From Rubrivivax sp. SCN 71-131 (GTDB lineage Bacteria > Pseudomonadota > Gammaproteobacteria > Burkholderiales > Burkholderiaceae_C), in NCBI GenBank assembly GCA_001724995.1, contig MEFD01000027.1:1-64000 (forward strand): DNA of 64,000 nt. The letters run 5' to 3'. The position numbers and the translations under genes are program-made. Positions 8,594 through 17,025 of this stretch are shown here, in pieces. Below the pieces are notes generated by a model, which was not told where the DNA came from, ran no database searches, and saw only the letters and a list, made by a program, of their open reading frames with translations. Each line of letters opens with the position of its first letter. The first letter of the stretch is position 1.

Positions 8594-10669
8594 TCAGGCC
8601 GCCCGGGTCGCCGTGCGCGCCCGGCCCTTCAAGGCCTTGCTTGCGCCCTTGCGCGTCACCGTCCCGGCGGTGTCGTGGCGCTCGAGCCAGGCGAAGAACT
8701 CGCGGTACCACTGACGCGAGTTGCGCGGCTTGAGGATCCAGTGGTTCTCGTCCGGGAACCACAGCAGCCGTGCATCGACGCCGCGCGCCTTGAGCGTGTT
8801 GTAGTAGGCCAGCCCCTGCGCGTCGGGCACGCGGTAGTCGAGCGCGCCGTGGATGACCAGCGTGGGCGTGGCCATCGCGCCGGCGAAGGCGTGCGGGCTC
8901 TGCCGGCGCACCTGCTCGGCGTCGTCCCAGTAGTAGGCGCCGAGCTCCTTGGCGTGCCAGCTGAAGGCATCGTCGGCGAACATCGCCGTCCAGTCGAAGC
9001 AGCCGGCGTGGCAGACGTAGGCGGCGTAGCGCCCGGGCGGGACATGGCCGTTCATCCAGGCAACCATGTAGCCGCCGTAGCTGCCGCCGCTGGCGAAGAG
9101 GCGACGCGCGTCGACCCAGGGTTTGCCCAGTAGCCAGTCGGTGGCGCGCTCGATGTCCTGCAGCTCGAGCTCGCCCCAGCGGTGCGTGATGCTGTCGAGG
9201 AAGGCCCAGCCGAAGCCGCTCGAGCCGTGGTAGTTGACGCAGGCCACGACGTAGCCCTGCGCGGCGAAGGCCTGCACGTTCCAGCGGTAGTGGAAGCCGT
9301 CGCCGAAGGCGGTGTGCGGCCCGCCGTGGATGAGGTGCAGCACCGGGTACTTCTTCCTGCGGTCGAAGCCCGGCGGGTAGGTCAGCCACATCTGCAGCGG
9401 GTCGCCCTGCGCGCCGCAGAACCAGACCTCCTCGGTGCGCCCGAGCGCGACGTCGGCCAGCAGCCGGTCGTTGAAGGCCTCGATGCGCCGCGAGGCGCGC
9501 CCGGGCAGGTGCGCGCTGACGCGGCCGGGGTGCTCGATCGAATCCGCCAGCGTCACCAGCACGCCCGCGCGCTTGTCGAAGGCGAGCAGGGTGCCGCCGC
9601 TGACGACGCGCTCGGCGCGGCGGTCCTGCAGGTCGAAGCGCCAGAGGTGCTTGCGGCCTTCCTGCTCGGCCATCAGCAGCACCGACTGGCCGTCGTCCTC
9701 CCACAGCAGCGGTGCCTGCACGGCGTGGTCCCATTGGCCGCTCACCACGTCCCAACTGTGGCTGTCGCGCTCCCACACGGCGAGCTGCTCCGGTGCGGTG
9801 TGCTTGAGCGCGTCGTGCTGCGCGAGGAAGGCCAGGCGCTGCCCGTCCGGGCCGTAGCGTGGCGCGGTGAAGTGCCAGTCGGCATCCTGCAACACGACCT
9901 CGATGCGTCCGCTGGCGAGGTCCAGCTCGGCGATGGCGTGCCGGTTTTCGATGCGCTTGGGGTCCTGCGGGTCGAAGGCGAAGGCCAGGCGGCGGCCGTC
10001 GGGACTGAGGTCGAAGCTGTGGGTGTCCGGCTCGTGGCGCTGCAGGCTGTAGCCGCTGCCCTGCATCAGGTTGCGCACGCGTCCGGGCCGGCCGTCGCGG
10101 CCGAGCTCCAGCAGGTGCAGCATGGGCTCGCGGCCGGCGGGCAGGTTGCGGTCCCAGTGGCGGTACTGGATCTCGCTGGTCGCGTAGCCGCTTTCCTTGC
10201 GCCTGGCCTGCTCGGCCAGCGCCTTGGCCTGCGCCTTCTCGCCGGCAAGCTGCGGCCAGACCCAGGAGACGAAGACCAGGCCGCGGCCGTCGGGCAGCCA
10301 GCGCAAGGCGTCGACGCCTGTGGCCAGCGTCGTCGCGCGCTCGGCCTCGCCGCCGTCGGCGTCGATCAGGTAGACCTGCGGCTGCTCGTCCTTGTGGCCC
10401 TGCTGCTCGCGCTTGGCGACGAAGGCGATGCGTTCGCCGCGCGGGCTCCACTGCGGCTGGCCGTCCTTGTCCCCGCAGTGGGTCAGCGGCCGCGCTGCGC
10501 CGCCCCGGGTCGACAGCAGCCACAGCGTGGCGCGGCTGTCGTTGCCCTGCATCGAGTGGCGGGTGAGCGCGGCGACGGCGCGCGTGCCGTCGGGGCACAG
10601 GCTCGGGGCGCCCAGGCGATCGATGCGCCAGAGGGTCTCGACGTCGAGGGGCTTGTTCTTCTTGGCCAT
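8594..10669 (-). CDS. S9 family peptidase (acylaminoacyl-peptidase/prolyl oligopeptidase type)
   Basis: The 691-residue protein has a seven-bladed propeller at about residues 15-420 (repeated WSPRGERIAF and LSPDGRRLAF-type blades) and a C-terminal alpha/beta-hydrolase domain. The triad is intact: Ser530 in GGSYGGYM, Asp611 in HGALDYRVPD and His643 in DENHW. There is no signal peptide (it starts MAKKNKPLDV), so a cytoplasmic peptidase acting on short or N-blocked peptides is expected. It lies between the GNAT gene and the VWA gene on the same strand, in an otherwise MoxR/VWA context. Confidence 0.93.
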   Translation of the reverse strand: MAKKNKPLDVETLWRIDRLGAPSLCPDGTRAVAALTRHSMQGNDSRATLWLLSTRGGAARPLTHCGDKDGQPQWSPRGERIAFVAKREQQGHKDEQPQVYLIDADGGEAERATTLATGVDALRWLPDGRGLVFVSWVWPQLAGEKAQAKALAEQARRKESGYATSEIQYRHWDRNLPAGREPMLHLLELGRDGRPGRVRNLMQGSGYSLQRHEPDTHSFDLSPDGRRLAFAFDPQDPKRIENRHAIAELDLASGRIEVVLQDADWHFTAPRYGPDGQRLAFLAQHDALKHTAPEQLAVWERDSHSWDVVSGQWDHAVQAPLLWEDDGQSVLLMAEQEGRKHLWRFDLQDRRAERVVSGGTLLAFDKRAGVLVTLADSIEHPGRVSAHLPGRASRRIEAFNDRLLADVALGRTEEVWFCGAQGDPLQMWLTYPPGFDRRKKYPVLHLIHGGPHTAFGDGFHYRWNVQAFAAQGYVVACVNYHGSSGFGWAFLDSITHRWGELELQDIERATDWLLGKPWVDARRLFASGGSYGGYMVAWMNGHVPPGRYAAYVCHAGCFDWTAMFADDAFSWHAKELGAYYWDDAEQVRRQSPHAFAGAMATPTLVIHGALDYRVPDAQGLAYYNTLKARGVDARLLWFPDENHWILKPRNSRQWYREFFAWLERHDTAGTVTRKGASKALKGRARTATRAA

Positions 10670-10711
10670 GGGGCGGGGCCGGGATCGCCGGCGCGTGAAG
10701 AGGGCCTGCGA

Positions 10712-11305
10712 TCAGCGCGGCCGGGTGAGCTGCCAATCCAGGTGCGCACGCACCGCCGGCCACTCGGCGGCGGTGATGCTGTAGACCGCGGTGTCGCGCA
10801 GCGTGCCGTGGGCGCCGAGCTGGTGCGCGCGCAGGATGCCGTCCAGCTGCGCGCCCAGGCGCTCGATGGCGCGCCGGCTCTGCGTGTTGAGCCGGTGCGT
10901 GCGGAACTCGACGGCGATGCAGGACAGCGCCTCGAAGGCGTGCGCCAGCAGCAGCCGCTTGCACTGCGTGTTGAGCGCGCTGCGCTGCGCCGAGGCCGCG
11001 GTCCAGGTGCTGCCGATCTCGACGCGGCGGTTGGCGGCATCGATGTTCATGTAGGTCGTCATGCCGACGATGCGCCCGCCCGCGTCCTGCACGGTCCAGG
11101 GCAGCATGCGGCCTTGGGCCTGCAGCGACAGGCGCCGCTCGATCTCGGCGCCCATGCCCTCGGGCGCGGGGACGGCCGTGTACCACAGCCGCCAGAGCTC
11201 GCCGTCACGCGTGGCGGCGCACAGGCCCTCGTGGTGTTCGCGCGCCAGCGGCAGCAGCCGCGCATGCGGCCCCTGCAGGGTGATCGGGGACGGCCAGGGG
11301 CTCAC
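10712..11305 (-). CDS. GNAT-family N-acetyltransferase (RimJ/RimL-like)
   Basis: The 197-residue protein has the RimJ/RimL arrangement: an N-terminal strand with RLLPLAREH, a mid-region beta-alpha unit GMTTYMNIDAANRRVEIG, and a C-terminal part with VEFRTHRLNTQSRRAIERLG, where the N-x-x-S-xx-A-I-xx-LG motif is typical of acyltransferases acting on protein N-termini or small molecules. The substrate cannot be read from sequence. It begins 25 bp after the MoxR stop and ends 42 bp before the S9 peptidase start, so it is probably co-transcribed with both. Confidence 0.88.
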   Translation of the reverse strand: MSPWPSPITLQGPHARLLPLAREHHEGLCAATRDGELWRLWYTAVPAPEGMGAEIERRLSLQAQGRMLPWTVQDAGGRIVGMTTYMNIDAANRRVEIGSTWTAASAQRSALNTQCKRLLLAHAFEALSCIAVEFRTHRLNTQSRRAIERLGAQLDGILRAHQLGAHGTLRDTAVYSITAAEWPAVRAHLDWQLTRPR

Positions 11306-11330
11306 ACGAGGATGCTCGCGCGGGAGCGGT

Positions 11331-12185
11331 TCAGCGGTTGTGGCGCTGCATGAAGACGAGCTTCTCGAACAGGGTCACGTCCTGCTCGTTCTTCAGCAGT
11401 GCGCCCACGAGCGGCGGCACGGCGACCTTCTCGTCCTTGCTCTGCAGCGCCTGCAGCGGGATGTCCTCGGCCACCAGCAGCTTGAGCCAGTCCAGCAGCT
11501 CCGAGGTCGAGGGCTTCTTCTTCAGCCCGGGCAGGCCGCGCACGTCGTAGAAGGTCTTCAGCGCGGCCGAGAGCAGCTCCTTCTTCAGCCCGGGGAAGTG
11601 CACGTCGACGATGCGCTGCATCGTCTCGGCGTCGGGGAACCTGATGTAGTGGAAGAAGCAGCGGCGCAGGAAGGCGTCGGGCAGTTCCTTCTCGTTGTTC
11701 GAGGTGATGAAGACGATGGGCCGGTGCCGCGCCCGGATGAGCTCGCGCGTCTCGTAGACGTAGAACTCCATGCGGTCGATCTCGCGCAGCAGGTCGTTCG
11801 GGAACTCGATGTCGGCCTTGTCGATCTCGTCGATCAGCAGCACCACCGGCTGCTCGGCGGTGAAGGCCTGCCAGAGCACGCCCTGCACGATGTAGTTGCG
11901 GATGTCGCGCACCTTGCCGGCGCTCTCGGCGTCGGCGAGCTGGCTGTCGCGCAGGCGACTCACCGCGTCGTACTCGTAGAGGCCTTGCTGCGCCTTGGTC
12001 GTGCTCTTGATGTGCCACTGCAGCAGCGGCATCTTCATCGCCGCGGCGACCTCCTCGGCGAGCATGGTCTTGCCCGTGCCGGGCTCGCCCTTGACGAGCA
12101 ACGGGCGCTGCAGCGTGACGGCGGCATTGACGGCCAGCATCAGGTCCTGCGTGGCTACGTATTGGTCGGAACCCTGGAATTTCAT
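11331..12185 (-). CDS. MoxR-family AAA+ ATPase
   Basis: The 284-residue protein has Walker A GEPGTGKTM at about residues 32-40, Walker B VVLLIDEIDKAD, sensor 1 VFITSNNEKELPD and the arginine-finger region DAFLRRCFFHY, all intact. MoxR ATPases remodel client proteins together with a VWA partner; the likely partner is the VWA protein at 7345-8517, three genes on. The start is the ATG at 12185 (MKFQGSDQYVATQ), as in the family; an ATG 66 bp upstream is in frame but would add a non-conserved leader. It is the first gene of the minus-strand block. Confidence 0.93.
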   Translation of the reverse strand: MKFQGSDQYVATQDLMLAVNAAVTLQRPLLVKGEPGTGKTMLAEEVAAAMKMPLLQWHIKSTTKAQQGLYEYDAVSRLRDSQLADAESAGKVRDIRNYIVQGVLWQAFTAEQPVVLLIDEIDKADIEFPNDLLREIDRMEFYVYETRELIRARHRPIVFITSNNEKELPDAFLRRCFFHYIRFPDAETMQRIVDVHFPGLKKELLSAALKTFYDVRGLPGLKKKPSTSELLDWLKLLVAEDIPLQALQSKDEKVAVPPLVGALLKNEQDVTLFEKLVFMQRHNR

Positions 12186-12347
12186 CGTCGGCACGCGGGA
12201 TACTGGTGTTGAACCCAGTATAAGCGGCCACAAAAGAGCGGCTTGCTCCACCTATACTCCTGCGCTGTATCAATACCCGCTGTGCGTACAAGCGCTAGGG
12301 GGCAAGATGCAAGTCACCCGTCGTTCCACTCACTTCACGCCGCCGAC
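12186..12347. promoter_or_regulatory. Divergent promoter region between moxR and cytochrome c4
   Basis: This 162-bp interval is more AT-rich than its surroundings. It carries TATACT on the minus strand (plus 12217-12222), suitable as a -10 for moxR, and TATACT on the plus strand (12253-12258), suitable for the cytochrome gene. No convincing -35 hexamer was found at 16-18 bp from either. Confidence 0.3.
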
Positions 12348-13007
12348 ATGATCAAAGCGATCCCTCTTCTGCTGGCACTGGCCGGCAGCGCCACGATGGT
12401 TCCGGTCGCCCAGGCGCAGGACGCTGCCGCCGGCGAGAAGAAGGCGGCGATGTGCATCGGCTGCCACGGCATCCTCGGCTACCGGGCGAGTTTTCCGGAA
12501 GTGCACAAGGTGCCGATGATCGCGGGCCAGAATGCCCAGTACCTGCAGAACGCGCTGCTGGAATACAAGAAGGGCGAGCGCAAGCACCCGACGATGCGGG
12601 CCATCGCCGTCTCGCTCGGCGAGAAGGACATGGCCGACCTCGCCGCCTACTACGAGACGCTGGGGCAGGGTTCGGTGAAGACGGTGGCCGCGGCACCCGC
12701 GGCACCCGCGCCCTCGGCCGAGGTCCAGGCGCTGCTGACCAAGGGCAATTGCGCCTCCTGCCACGGCGCGGACTTCAACAAGCCCATCGACGGCAGCTAT
12801 CCCCGGCTTGCCGGCCAGTACGCCGATTACCTCTACGTCGCGCTCAAGGCCTACCAGATCCAGGGCAATCCGCGCATCGGGCGCGGCAACGCGATCATGG
12901 TCGGCCAGGTGAGCCCGTTCAAGCATGCCGAATTGAAGGCCCTGGCCAACTACATCGGCGCGCTTCCCGGCAGCATGGCCACGGTGCCGCAGGCCCGGTT
13001 TCGCTGA
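12348..13007 (+). CDS. Cytochrome c4-type dihaem c-type cytochrome
   Basis: The 219-residue protein has a signal peptide at about residues 1-21 ending AQAQ and two CxxCH haem-binding motifs, CIGCH in the N-terminal half and CASCH in the C-terminal half. The duplicated fold, each half ending in an ALANYIG or AAYYE-type helix with an upstream Met ligand (PTMRAIA; NAIMVGQ), is that of cytochrome c4. It is a periplasmic electron carrier, usually between the bc1 complex and terminal oxidases. The start is the ATG at 12348 because the signal peptide begins there; the longer upstream frame is not conserved in type. Confidence 0.92.
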   Translation: MIKAIPLLLALAGSATMVPVAQAQDAAAGEKKAAMCIGCHGILGYRASFPEVHKVPMIAGQNAQYLQNALLEYKKGERKHPTMRAIAVSLGEKDMADLAAYYETLGQGSVKTVAAAPAAPAPSAEVQALLTKGNCASCHGADFNKPIDGSYPRLAGQYADYLYVALKAYQIQGNPRIGRGNAIMVGQVSPFKHAELKALANYIGALPGSMATVPQARFR

Positions 13008-13028
13008 AACCCTGCACGCCGCCGCGGC

Positions 13029-13056
13029 TCAAGTCCGCGCCGCAAGGGGTCGATAG
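13029..13056 (+). promoter_or_regulatory. Sigma28 (FliA)-like promoter upstream of HD-GYP gene
   Basis: TCAAGTCC at 13029-13036 and GTCGATAG at 13049-13056 are 12 bp apart and resemble the flagellar sigma28 consensus TAAAGTTT-N11-GCCGATAA. The element lies 44 bp before the ATG at 13100. Similar elements precede two chemotaxis genes in this window (54365 and 57581), which supports the call. Confidence 0.5.
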
Positions 13057-13099
13057 CCCGGTCAGACCCGCCGGCAAGGGTGCCGGCCGAGGCCCGCCC

Positions 13100-14332
13100 A
13101 TGCTGAAGAAGATCCGCGTCGAGGACGTCCGCGTCGGCATGCACCTGCACGCATTGGAAGGTGCGTGGCTGGACCACCCGTTTTGGAAGAACCGCTTCAC
13201 GATCACCGATGCGCAGGAACTGCGCAAGCTGCAGGGCAGCAAGGTGCGCGAGGTGTGGATCGACGTCGTCAAGGGGGTGGACGTGCAGGACGTCGCGGGA
13301 ATCCCGGCCGTCCCGGCCGCCCCGGGCGACTGGGCGCCTGAGCCGTCAACGCAGCAGGCCGCGCCTGCGCCGCCCGATTCGACCTCGATGAGCGAGGAGC
13401 TGCGCCAGGCCGCCGACGTCTGCAGCCGCGGCCGCGAGCAGGTGGTGTCGATGTTCAGGGAGGCGCGACTGGGCAGGGTCGTCGACGCCCAGGACTGCCT
13501 GCCGCTGGTGGAGGAGATCAGCGCCTCGGTGATGCGCAACCCGGGGGCGCTGGTCAGCCTGGCGCGGTTGAAGACGCAGGACGACTACACCTTTATGCAC
13601 TCGGTGGCGGTGTGTGCGCTGATGGTGGCGCTGGCGCGCGGGGCCGGCCTGGATGGCGAAGGCTGCCGCGAGGCCGGTCTCGCCGGGCTCGTGCACGATC
13701 TCGGCAAGGCGGTGATGCCGCCGAACGTGCTGAACAAGCCCGGCAAGCTGACCGACGAAGAGTTCGCGCTCATGCGCACGCACCCGGCGCGCGGGCACGA
13801 ACTGCTGCAGGAGGCGCGCGGCGCCAGCGAGGCCATGCTCGACGTCTGCCTGCACCACCACGAGCGCATCGACGGCAGCGGCTATCCGCATCGGCTCACG
13901 GGCGACGCCATCTCGCAACTCGCCCGCATGGGCGCGATCTGCGACGTCTACGACGCCGTCACCTCCAACCGGCCCTACAAGGCCGGCTGGGACCCGGCCG
14001 AGTCGATCGCGCGCATGGCGTCCTGGCAGGGGCATTTCGATGCCGAGCTCTTCAAGGTCTTCGTGAGGAACCTGGGCATCTATCCTGTCGGTTCGCTCGT
14101 GCGCCTGCACTCCGGGCGGCTCGCGGTGGCTGTCGAGCACAACCCGCAGGCCCTCACCGCGCCGGTCGTGAAGGTCTTCTACTCGACCAAGAGCCAGTTG
14201 CCGATACCCGTGCAGCGCCTGGCCCTCGCCACCGGCAGCGACCGCATCGTCGGCCGCGAGTCGCCCGCGCACTGGGGCTTCACGCACCTGGACGAACTCT
14301 GGAGCGAGGGCCAGGCGCCACGCCGCGCGTGA
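13100..14332 (+). CDS. HD-GYP domain cyclic-di-GMP phosphodiesterase with N-terminal DUF3391
   Basis: This 410-residue protein starts with a DUF3391-type domain (KIRVEDVRVGMHLHALEG, residues about 2-65), followed by an Ala/Pro linker and a complete HD-GYP domain. The HD pair is in VHDLGKAVMPPN, the HHE in CLHHHERIDGSGYP and the GYP signature directly after it, so hydrolysis of cyclic-di-GMP to GMP is expected. There are no membrane segments. The ATG at 13100 is used because the conserved domain begins there. A sigma28-like promoter upstream suggests expression with the motility regulon. Confidence 0.93.
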   Translation: MLKKIRVEDVRVGMHLHALEGAWLDHPFWKNRFTITDAQELRKLQGSKVREVWIDVVKGVDVQDVAGIPAVPAAPGDWAPEPSTQQAAPAPPDSTSMSEELRQAADVCSRGREQVVSMFREARLGRVVDAQDCLPLVEEISASVMRNPGALVSLARLKTQDDYTFMHSVAVCALMVALARGAGLDGEGCREAGLAGLVHDLGKAVMPPNVLNKPGKLTDEEFALMRTHPARGHELLQEARGASEAMLDVCLHHHERIDGSGYPHRLTGDAISQLARMGAICDVYDAVTSNRPYKAGWDPAESIARMASWQGHFDAELFKVFVRNLGIYPVGSLVRLHSGRLAVAVEHNPQALTAPVVKVFYSTKSQLPIPVQRLALATGSDRIVGRESPAHWGFTHLDELWSEGQAPRRA

Positions 14333-14348
14333 CTCGCGCGGGCGCCGC

Positions 14349-14780
14349 TCAGCGCGTGGCGCGCCGGCGCACCGCCTCGAGGTAGGTCAGGCCGTCGGGC
14401 GGCAGGCCGCTGCGCTGGCTGCTCCAGATCATCTCGCCGAGGCACTCCATCACCTCGTGATGCGCCGTATGCAGCGAGCCGCGCCGGCCGGCCAGCAACT
14501 GCACGGCCTGGCGGATGCCCGTGGGCTGGTCGATGCTGCACTGCTCCTCGATCGTCAGGTGCATGGACAGGTGCAGGAAGGGGTTCGTGCGCCCCTCCTC
14601 GACGCTGTAGACGGCGGCCCGCGCCGCGGCCTCGTCCGCCAGGTCGCCGTGGTACTCCGGGTGCTCGTCGATCCAGCGCGCGGCCAGCGCGTCCATGGCG
14701 GTGAGCGGCAGCCCTTCCTGCTGCCGCCGATGGGCGGCGCAGAAGAAGCGACGGACGTCGTCCTGCGAGGGCTGGAACAT
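14349..14780 (-). CDS. DUF1841 family protein
   Basis: The 143-residue protein starts MFQPSQDDVRRFFC and has the DUF1841 pattern: EHPEYHGDL near the middle, then NPFLHLSMHLTIEEQ and a C-terminal HHEVMECLGEMIWSSQR. It is predicted to be soluble and all-helical. The family is common in beta- and gamma-proteobacteria and has no known function. The repeated His residues in HLSMHL and AHHEVMEC could bind a metal, but this is inference. It is convergent with the HD-GYP gene (16 bp gap) and divergent from the liv operon. Confidence 0.85.
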   Translation of the reverse strand: MFQPSQDDVRRFFCAAHRRQQEGLPLTAMDALAARWIDEHPEYHGDLADEAAARAAVYSVEEGRTNPFLHLSMHLTIEEQCSIDQPTGIRQAVQLLAGRRGSLHTAHHEVMECLGEMIWSSQRSGLPPDGLTYLEAVRRRATR

Positions 14781-14812
14781 GGCGCCATTGTCGGCGCTTC
14801 GGGTGAGCGCGA

Positions 14813-14841
14813 TTGACATCGCACGCATCGCGCCCTAGCAT
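14813..14841 (+). promoter_or_regulatory. Sigma70 promoter of the liv-type ABC operon
   Basis: A perfect -35 TTGACA at 14813-14818 is followed by a 17-bp spacer and TAGCAT at 14836-14841 (4 of 6 matches to TATAAT). The start point would be near 14848, about 100 bp before the ATG at 14951. This is the best sigma70-type promoter I see in the window. Confidence 0.65.
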
Positions 14842-14852
14842 CGCGCCGCCAA

Positions 14853-14866
14853 CTTGTCTATACAAG
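14853..14866. promoter_or_regulatory. GntR/HutC-type operator
   Basis: CTTGTCTATACAAG is an inverted repeat with 5-bp perfect arms (CTTGT/ACAAG). It sits a few bases downstream of the predicted transcription start, where a bound repressor would block the liv promoter. The core resembles sites of the HutC branch of GntR regulators (T-GT-TATAC-A pattern). No gntR gene is visible in the window. Confidence 0.5.
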
Positions 14867-14950
14867 CTGTTTCCTGCTTCGGCACGGCGGCCTGGGCATG
14901 ACCGCCCCGCGGCCACGGCTGCAGTTCAACCCCTTTTCCAGGAGCGATTC

Positions 14951-16105
14951 ATGGACTTCCGACGCGGCCTCCCCCGGTTGCTGGTCACCGCTGCTGTGCT
15001 GGCGCTGCCGGCCGGCATGGCCATCGCCCAGATCAAGATCGGCTTCAACGTGCCCTCGACGGGCTTTGCCGCGGCCGACGGCAAGTCGGCGCTCGAGGGC
15101 GCCAAGCTCGCCGTGGCGCAGGCCAATGCCGCCGGCGGCGTGGCCGGGCAGAAGCTCGAGCTCGTCGTCTACGACGACCAGGCCTCGCCCAAGGAGGCGG
15201 TGCCGGTGGCCACCAAGCTGGTCGAGAAGGACAAGGTCATGGTCGGCGTCTCGGGCTCGTACTCGGGCTCGACGCGCGCGGCGGCCTCCATCTTCCAGCG
15301 CGCGCAGGTGCCCTACGTCGTGGCCTATGCGATCCACCCGGACATCACGCTGGCCGGCGACTACATGTTCCGCGTCTCCGCGATGGGCGAGGTGCAGGGC
15401 CGCGGCGGCGCCAAGCTGGTGCAGAACCTGGGCAAGAAGAAGGTGGTGCTGATCACCGTGAAGAACGACTTCGGCCAGGCGCTGGCCGCGGGCTTCAAGG
15501 AAGCCGCGCCCAAGCTCGGCCTGACCATCGTCAACGAGTACGAGTACGCCATGCCCGACCGCCAGTTCGGGCCGCTGGTGAGCAAGGTCAAGGCCGACAA
15601 CCCGGAGGTGATCTACGCCTCGGGCTACTACTTCAATGCCGGGCCGCTGGTGAGCCAGCTGCGCGCCGCCGGCGTCACGGTGCCGATCATCGGCCAGGAG
15701 GGCTACGACTCCGAGAAGTTCATGGAGATCGCCGGCCCCGCCTCCGAAGGCACGCTGGTGACGACCTCGCTCGACCGCGACTCCGACGCGCCGGCGACCA
15801 AGGCCTTCCTCGCGGACTTCCGCAAGGCCACCGGCATGGGCGCCGACATGGTCGCCGCATCCAGCTACACCGCGACGGCGGTGGCCATCGACGGCCTGAA
15901 GCGCACCGGCGGCAAGGGCGGTGCCACGCTGCGCGACGCGCTCGCCGCGGGCAGCTACGACACGCCGATCGGCAAGCTTGCCTTCAACGACCTGCACGAG
16001 GTGCGCAAGGACATCCAGGTGCAGATCGTCAAGGACAAGGCCTTCCATCGCCACTCCGTGGTCAGCGACCCGGTGCTGCTGGCGCCGCCGAGCAAGGGCA
16101 AGTGA
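14951..16105 (+). CDS. Branched-chain amino acid-type ABC transporter, substrate-binding protein
   Basis: The 384-residue protein has a signal peptide at about residues 1-27 (cut after GMAIAQ) and the Peripla_BP_6/LivJ fold that starts IKIGFNVPSTG, with KLVEKDKVMVGVSGSYSG and PIIGQEGYD as recognisable elements. It is the periplasmic binding component feeding the permeases and ATPases that follow. The substrate is not predictable: this family also binds amides, urea and aromatic acids. AGGAG at 14940-14944 lies well placed before the ATG at 14951. Confidence 0.92.
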   Translation: MDFRRGLPRLLVTAAVLALPAGMAIAQIKIGFNVPSTGFAAADGKSALEGAKLAVAQANAAGGVAGQKLELVVYDDQASPKEAVPVATKLVEKDKVMVGVSGSYSGSTRAAASIFQRAQVPYVVAYAIHPDITLAGDYMFRVSAMGEVQGRGGAKLVQNLGKKKVVLITVKNDFGQALAAGFKEAAPKLGLTIVNEYEYAMPDRQFGPLVSKVKADNPEVIYASGYYFNAGPLVSQLRAAGVTVPIIGQEGYDSEKFMEIAGPASEGTLVTTSLDRDSDAPATKAFLADFRKATGMGADMVAASSYTATAVAIDGLKRTGGKGGATLRDALAAGSYDTPIGKLAFNDLHEVRKDIQVQIVKDKAFHRHSVVSDPVLLAPPSKGK

Positions 16106-16136
16106 GTCGCGCGCGCTGCCCGCTGCATCGGTTGCC

Positions 16137-17000
16137 ATGCTGATCGTCGAGCTCATCGCCCAGGGCCTGGTGCAGGGCAGCATCTATGCGCTGATCGCGC
16201 TCGGGCTGACCCTGGTGTACGGCCTGCTGCGCATCCTGCACGTCGCGCACGCCTCGCTCTTCACCCTGGGGGCCTACGTCGGCGTGCTGGCGGCCAACGC
16301 CGGCAGCGGTCTCGTGCCGGCCTTCGCCGCCGCGATGCTCGCCGCCGGTGCCGCCGGGGTGCTGATGTTCCGGCTGGCCTACCAGCCGCTGCTGACGCAG
16401 CCGCCCTTCGTCGCGCTGATCGCCTCGATCGGCCTCTACATCGCGTCGGAGGAAACGTTTCGCATCATCTTCGGCGCGCAGGGCCTGTCGTTCGCCGCGC
16501 CGCCGCTGCAGGCGCAGGTGGCGCTTGGTGGCGGGCTGCACTTCAAGCAGGCCGAGCTGATGGTGATGGCGGGCACCGTCGTCATCATCGGCATCCTGGC
16601 CTGGCTGCAGTCGCGCACGCGCATCGGCGTGGCCTGCCAGGCGACGGTGACCGACCCGCAGATGGCCGAGTCCTTCGGCATCTCGCTGCGCAAGGTGCGC
16701 GACATCAACTTCTTCGTCGGCTCGGCGCTGGCGGGCTTTGCCGGCGTGTGGGTGGCGCTGCTCAACAACCTGGTGGAGCCGACCATGGGCAGCGTGCCGT
16801 CCTACAAGGCGCTGGCGATCATCGTGCTCGGAGGCCTGGGCTCGGTGCCGGGGACGCTGGCCGCAGCACTCGTGCTCGGCGTCATCGAGGCCTTCGGCAC
16901 CATCTATCTCGGCAAGCTGCTCGATCGCAACGCGATCGCCTTCGCCTTCCTCATCCTGGTGCTGATGCTGCGCCCGCAGGGCCTCTTCGCACGCCGCTGA
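16137..17000 (+). CDS. livH: Branched-chain amino acid-type ABC transporter permease (LivH type)
   Basis: The 287-residue membrane protein has about eight hydrophobic segments and the LivH hallmarks GLVQGSIYALIALGLTLVYG at the N-terminus and VLGGLGSVPGTLAAALVLG, the EAA-like loop that contacts the ATPases. It begins 31 bp after the binding protein stop. The N-terminal domain that follows the first helix (RILHVAHASLFTLGAYVG) is complete. Start at the ATG at 16137. Confidence 0.93.
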   Translation: MLIVELIAQGLVQGSIYALIALGLTLVYGLLRILHVAHASLFTLGAYVGVLAANAGSGLVPAFAAAMLAAGAAGVLMFRLAYQPLLTQPPFVALIASIGLYIASEETFRIIFGAQGLSFAAPPLQAQVALGGGLHFKQAELMVMAGTVVIIGILAWLQSRTRIGVACQATVTDPQMAESFGISLRKVRDINFFVGSALAGFAGVWVALLNNLVEPTMGSVPSYKALAIIVLGGLGSVPGTLAAALVLGVIEAFGTIYLGKLLDRNAIAFAFLILVLMLRPQGLFARR

Positions 17001-17025
17001 GCCGACACCGGAACCGGGCCGCCGC

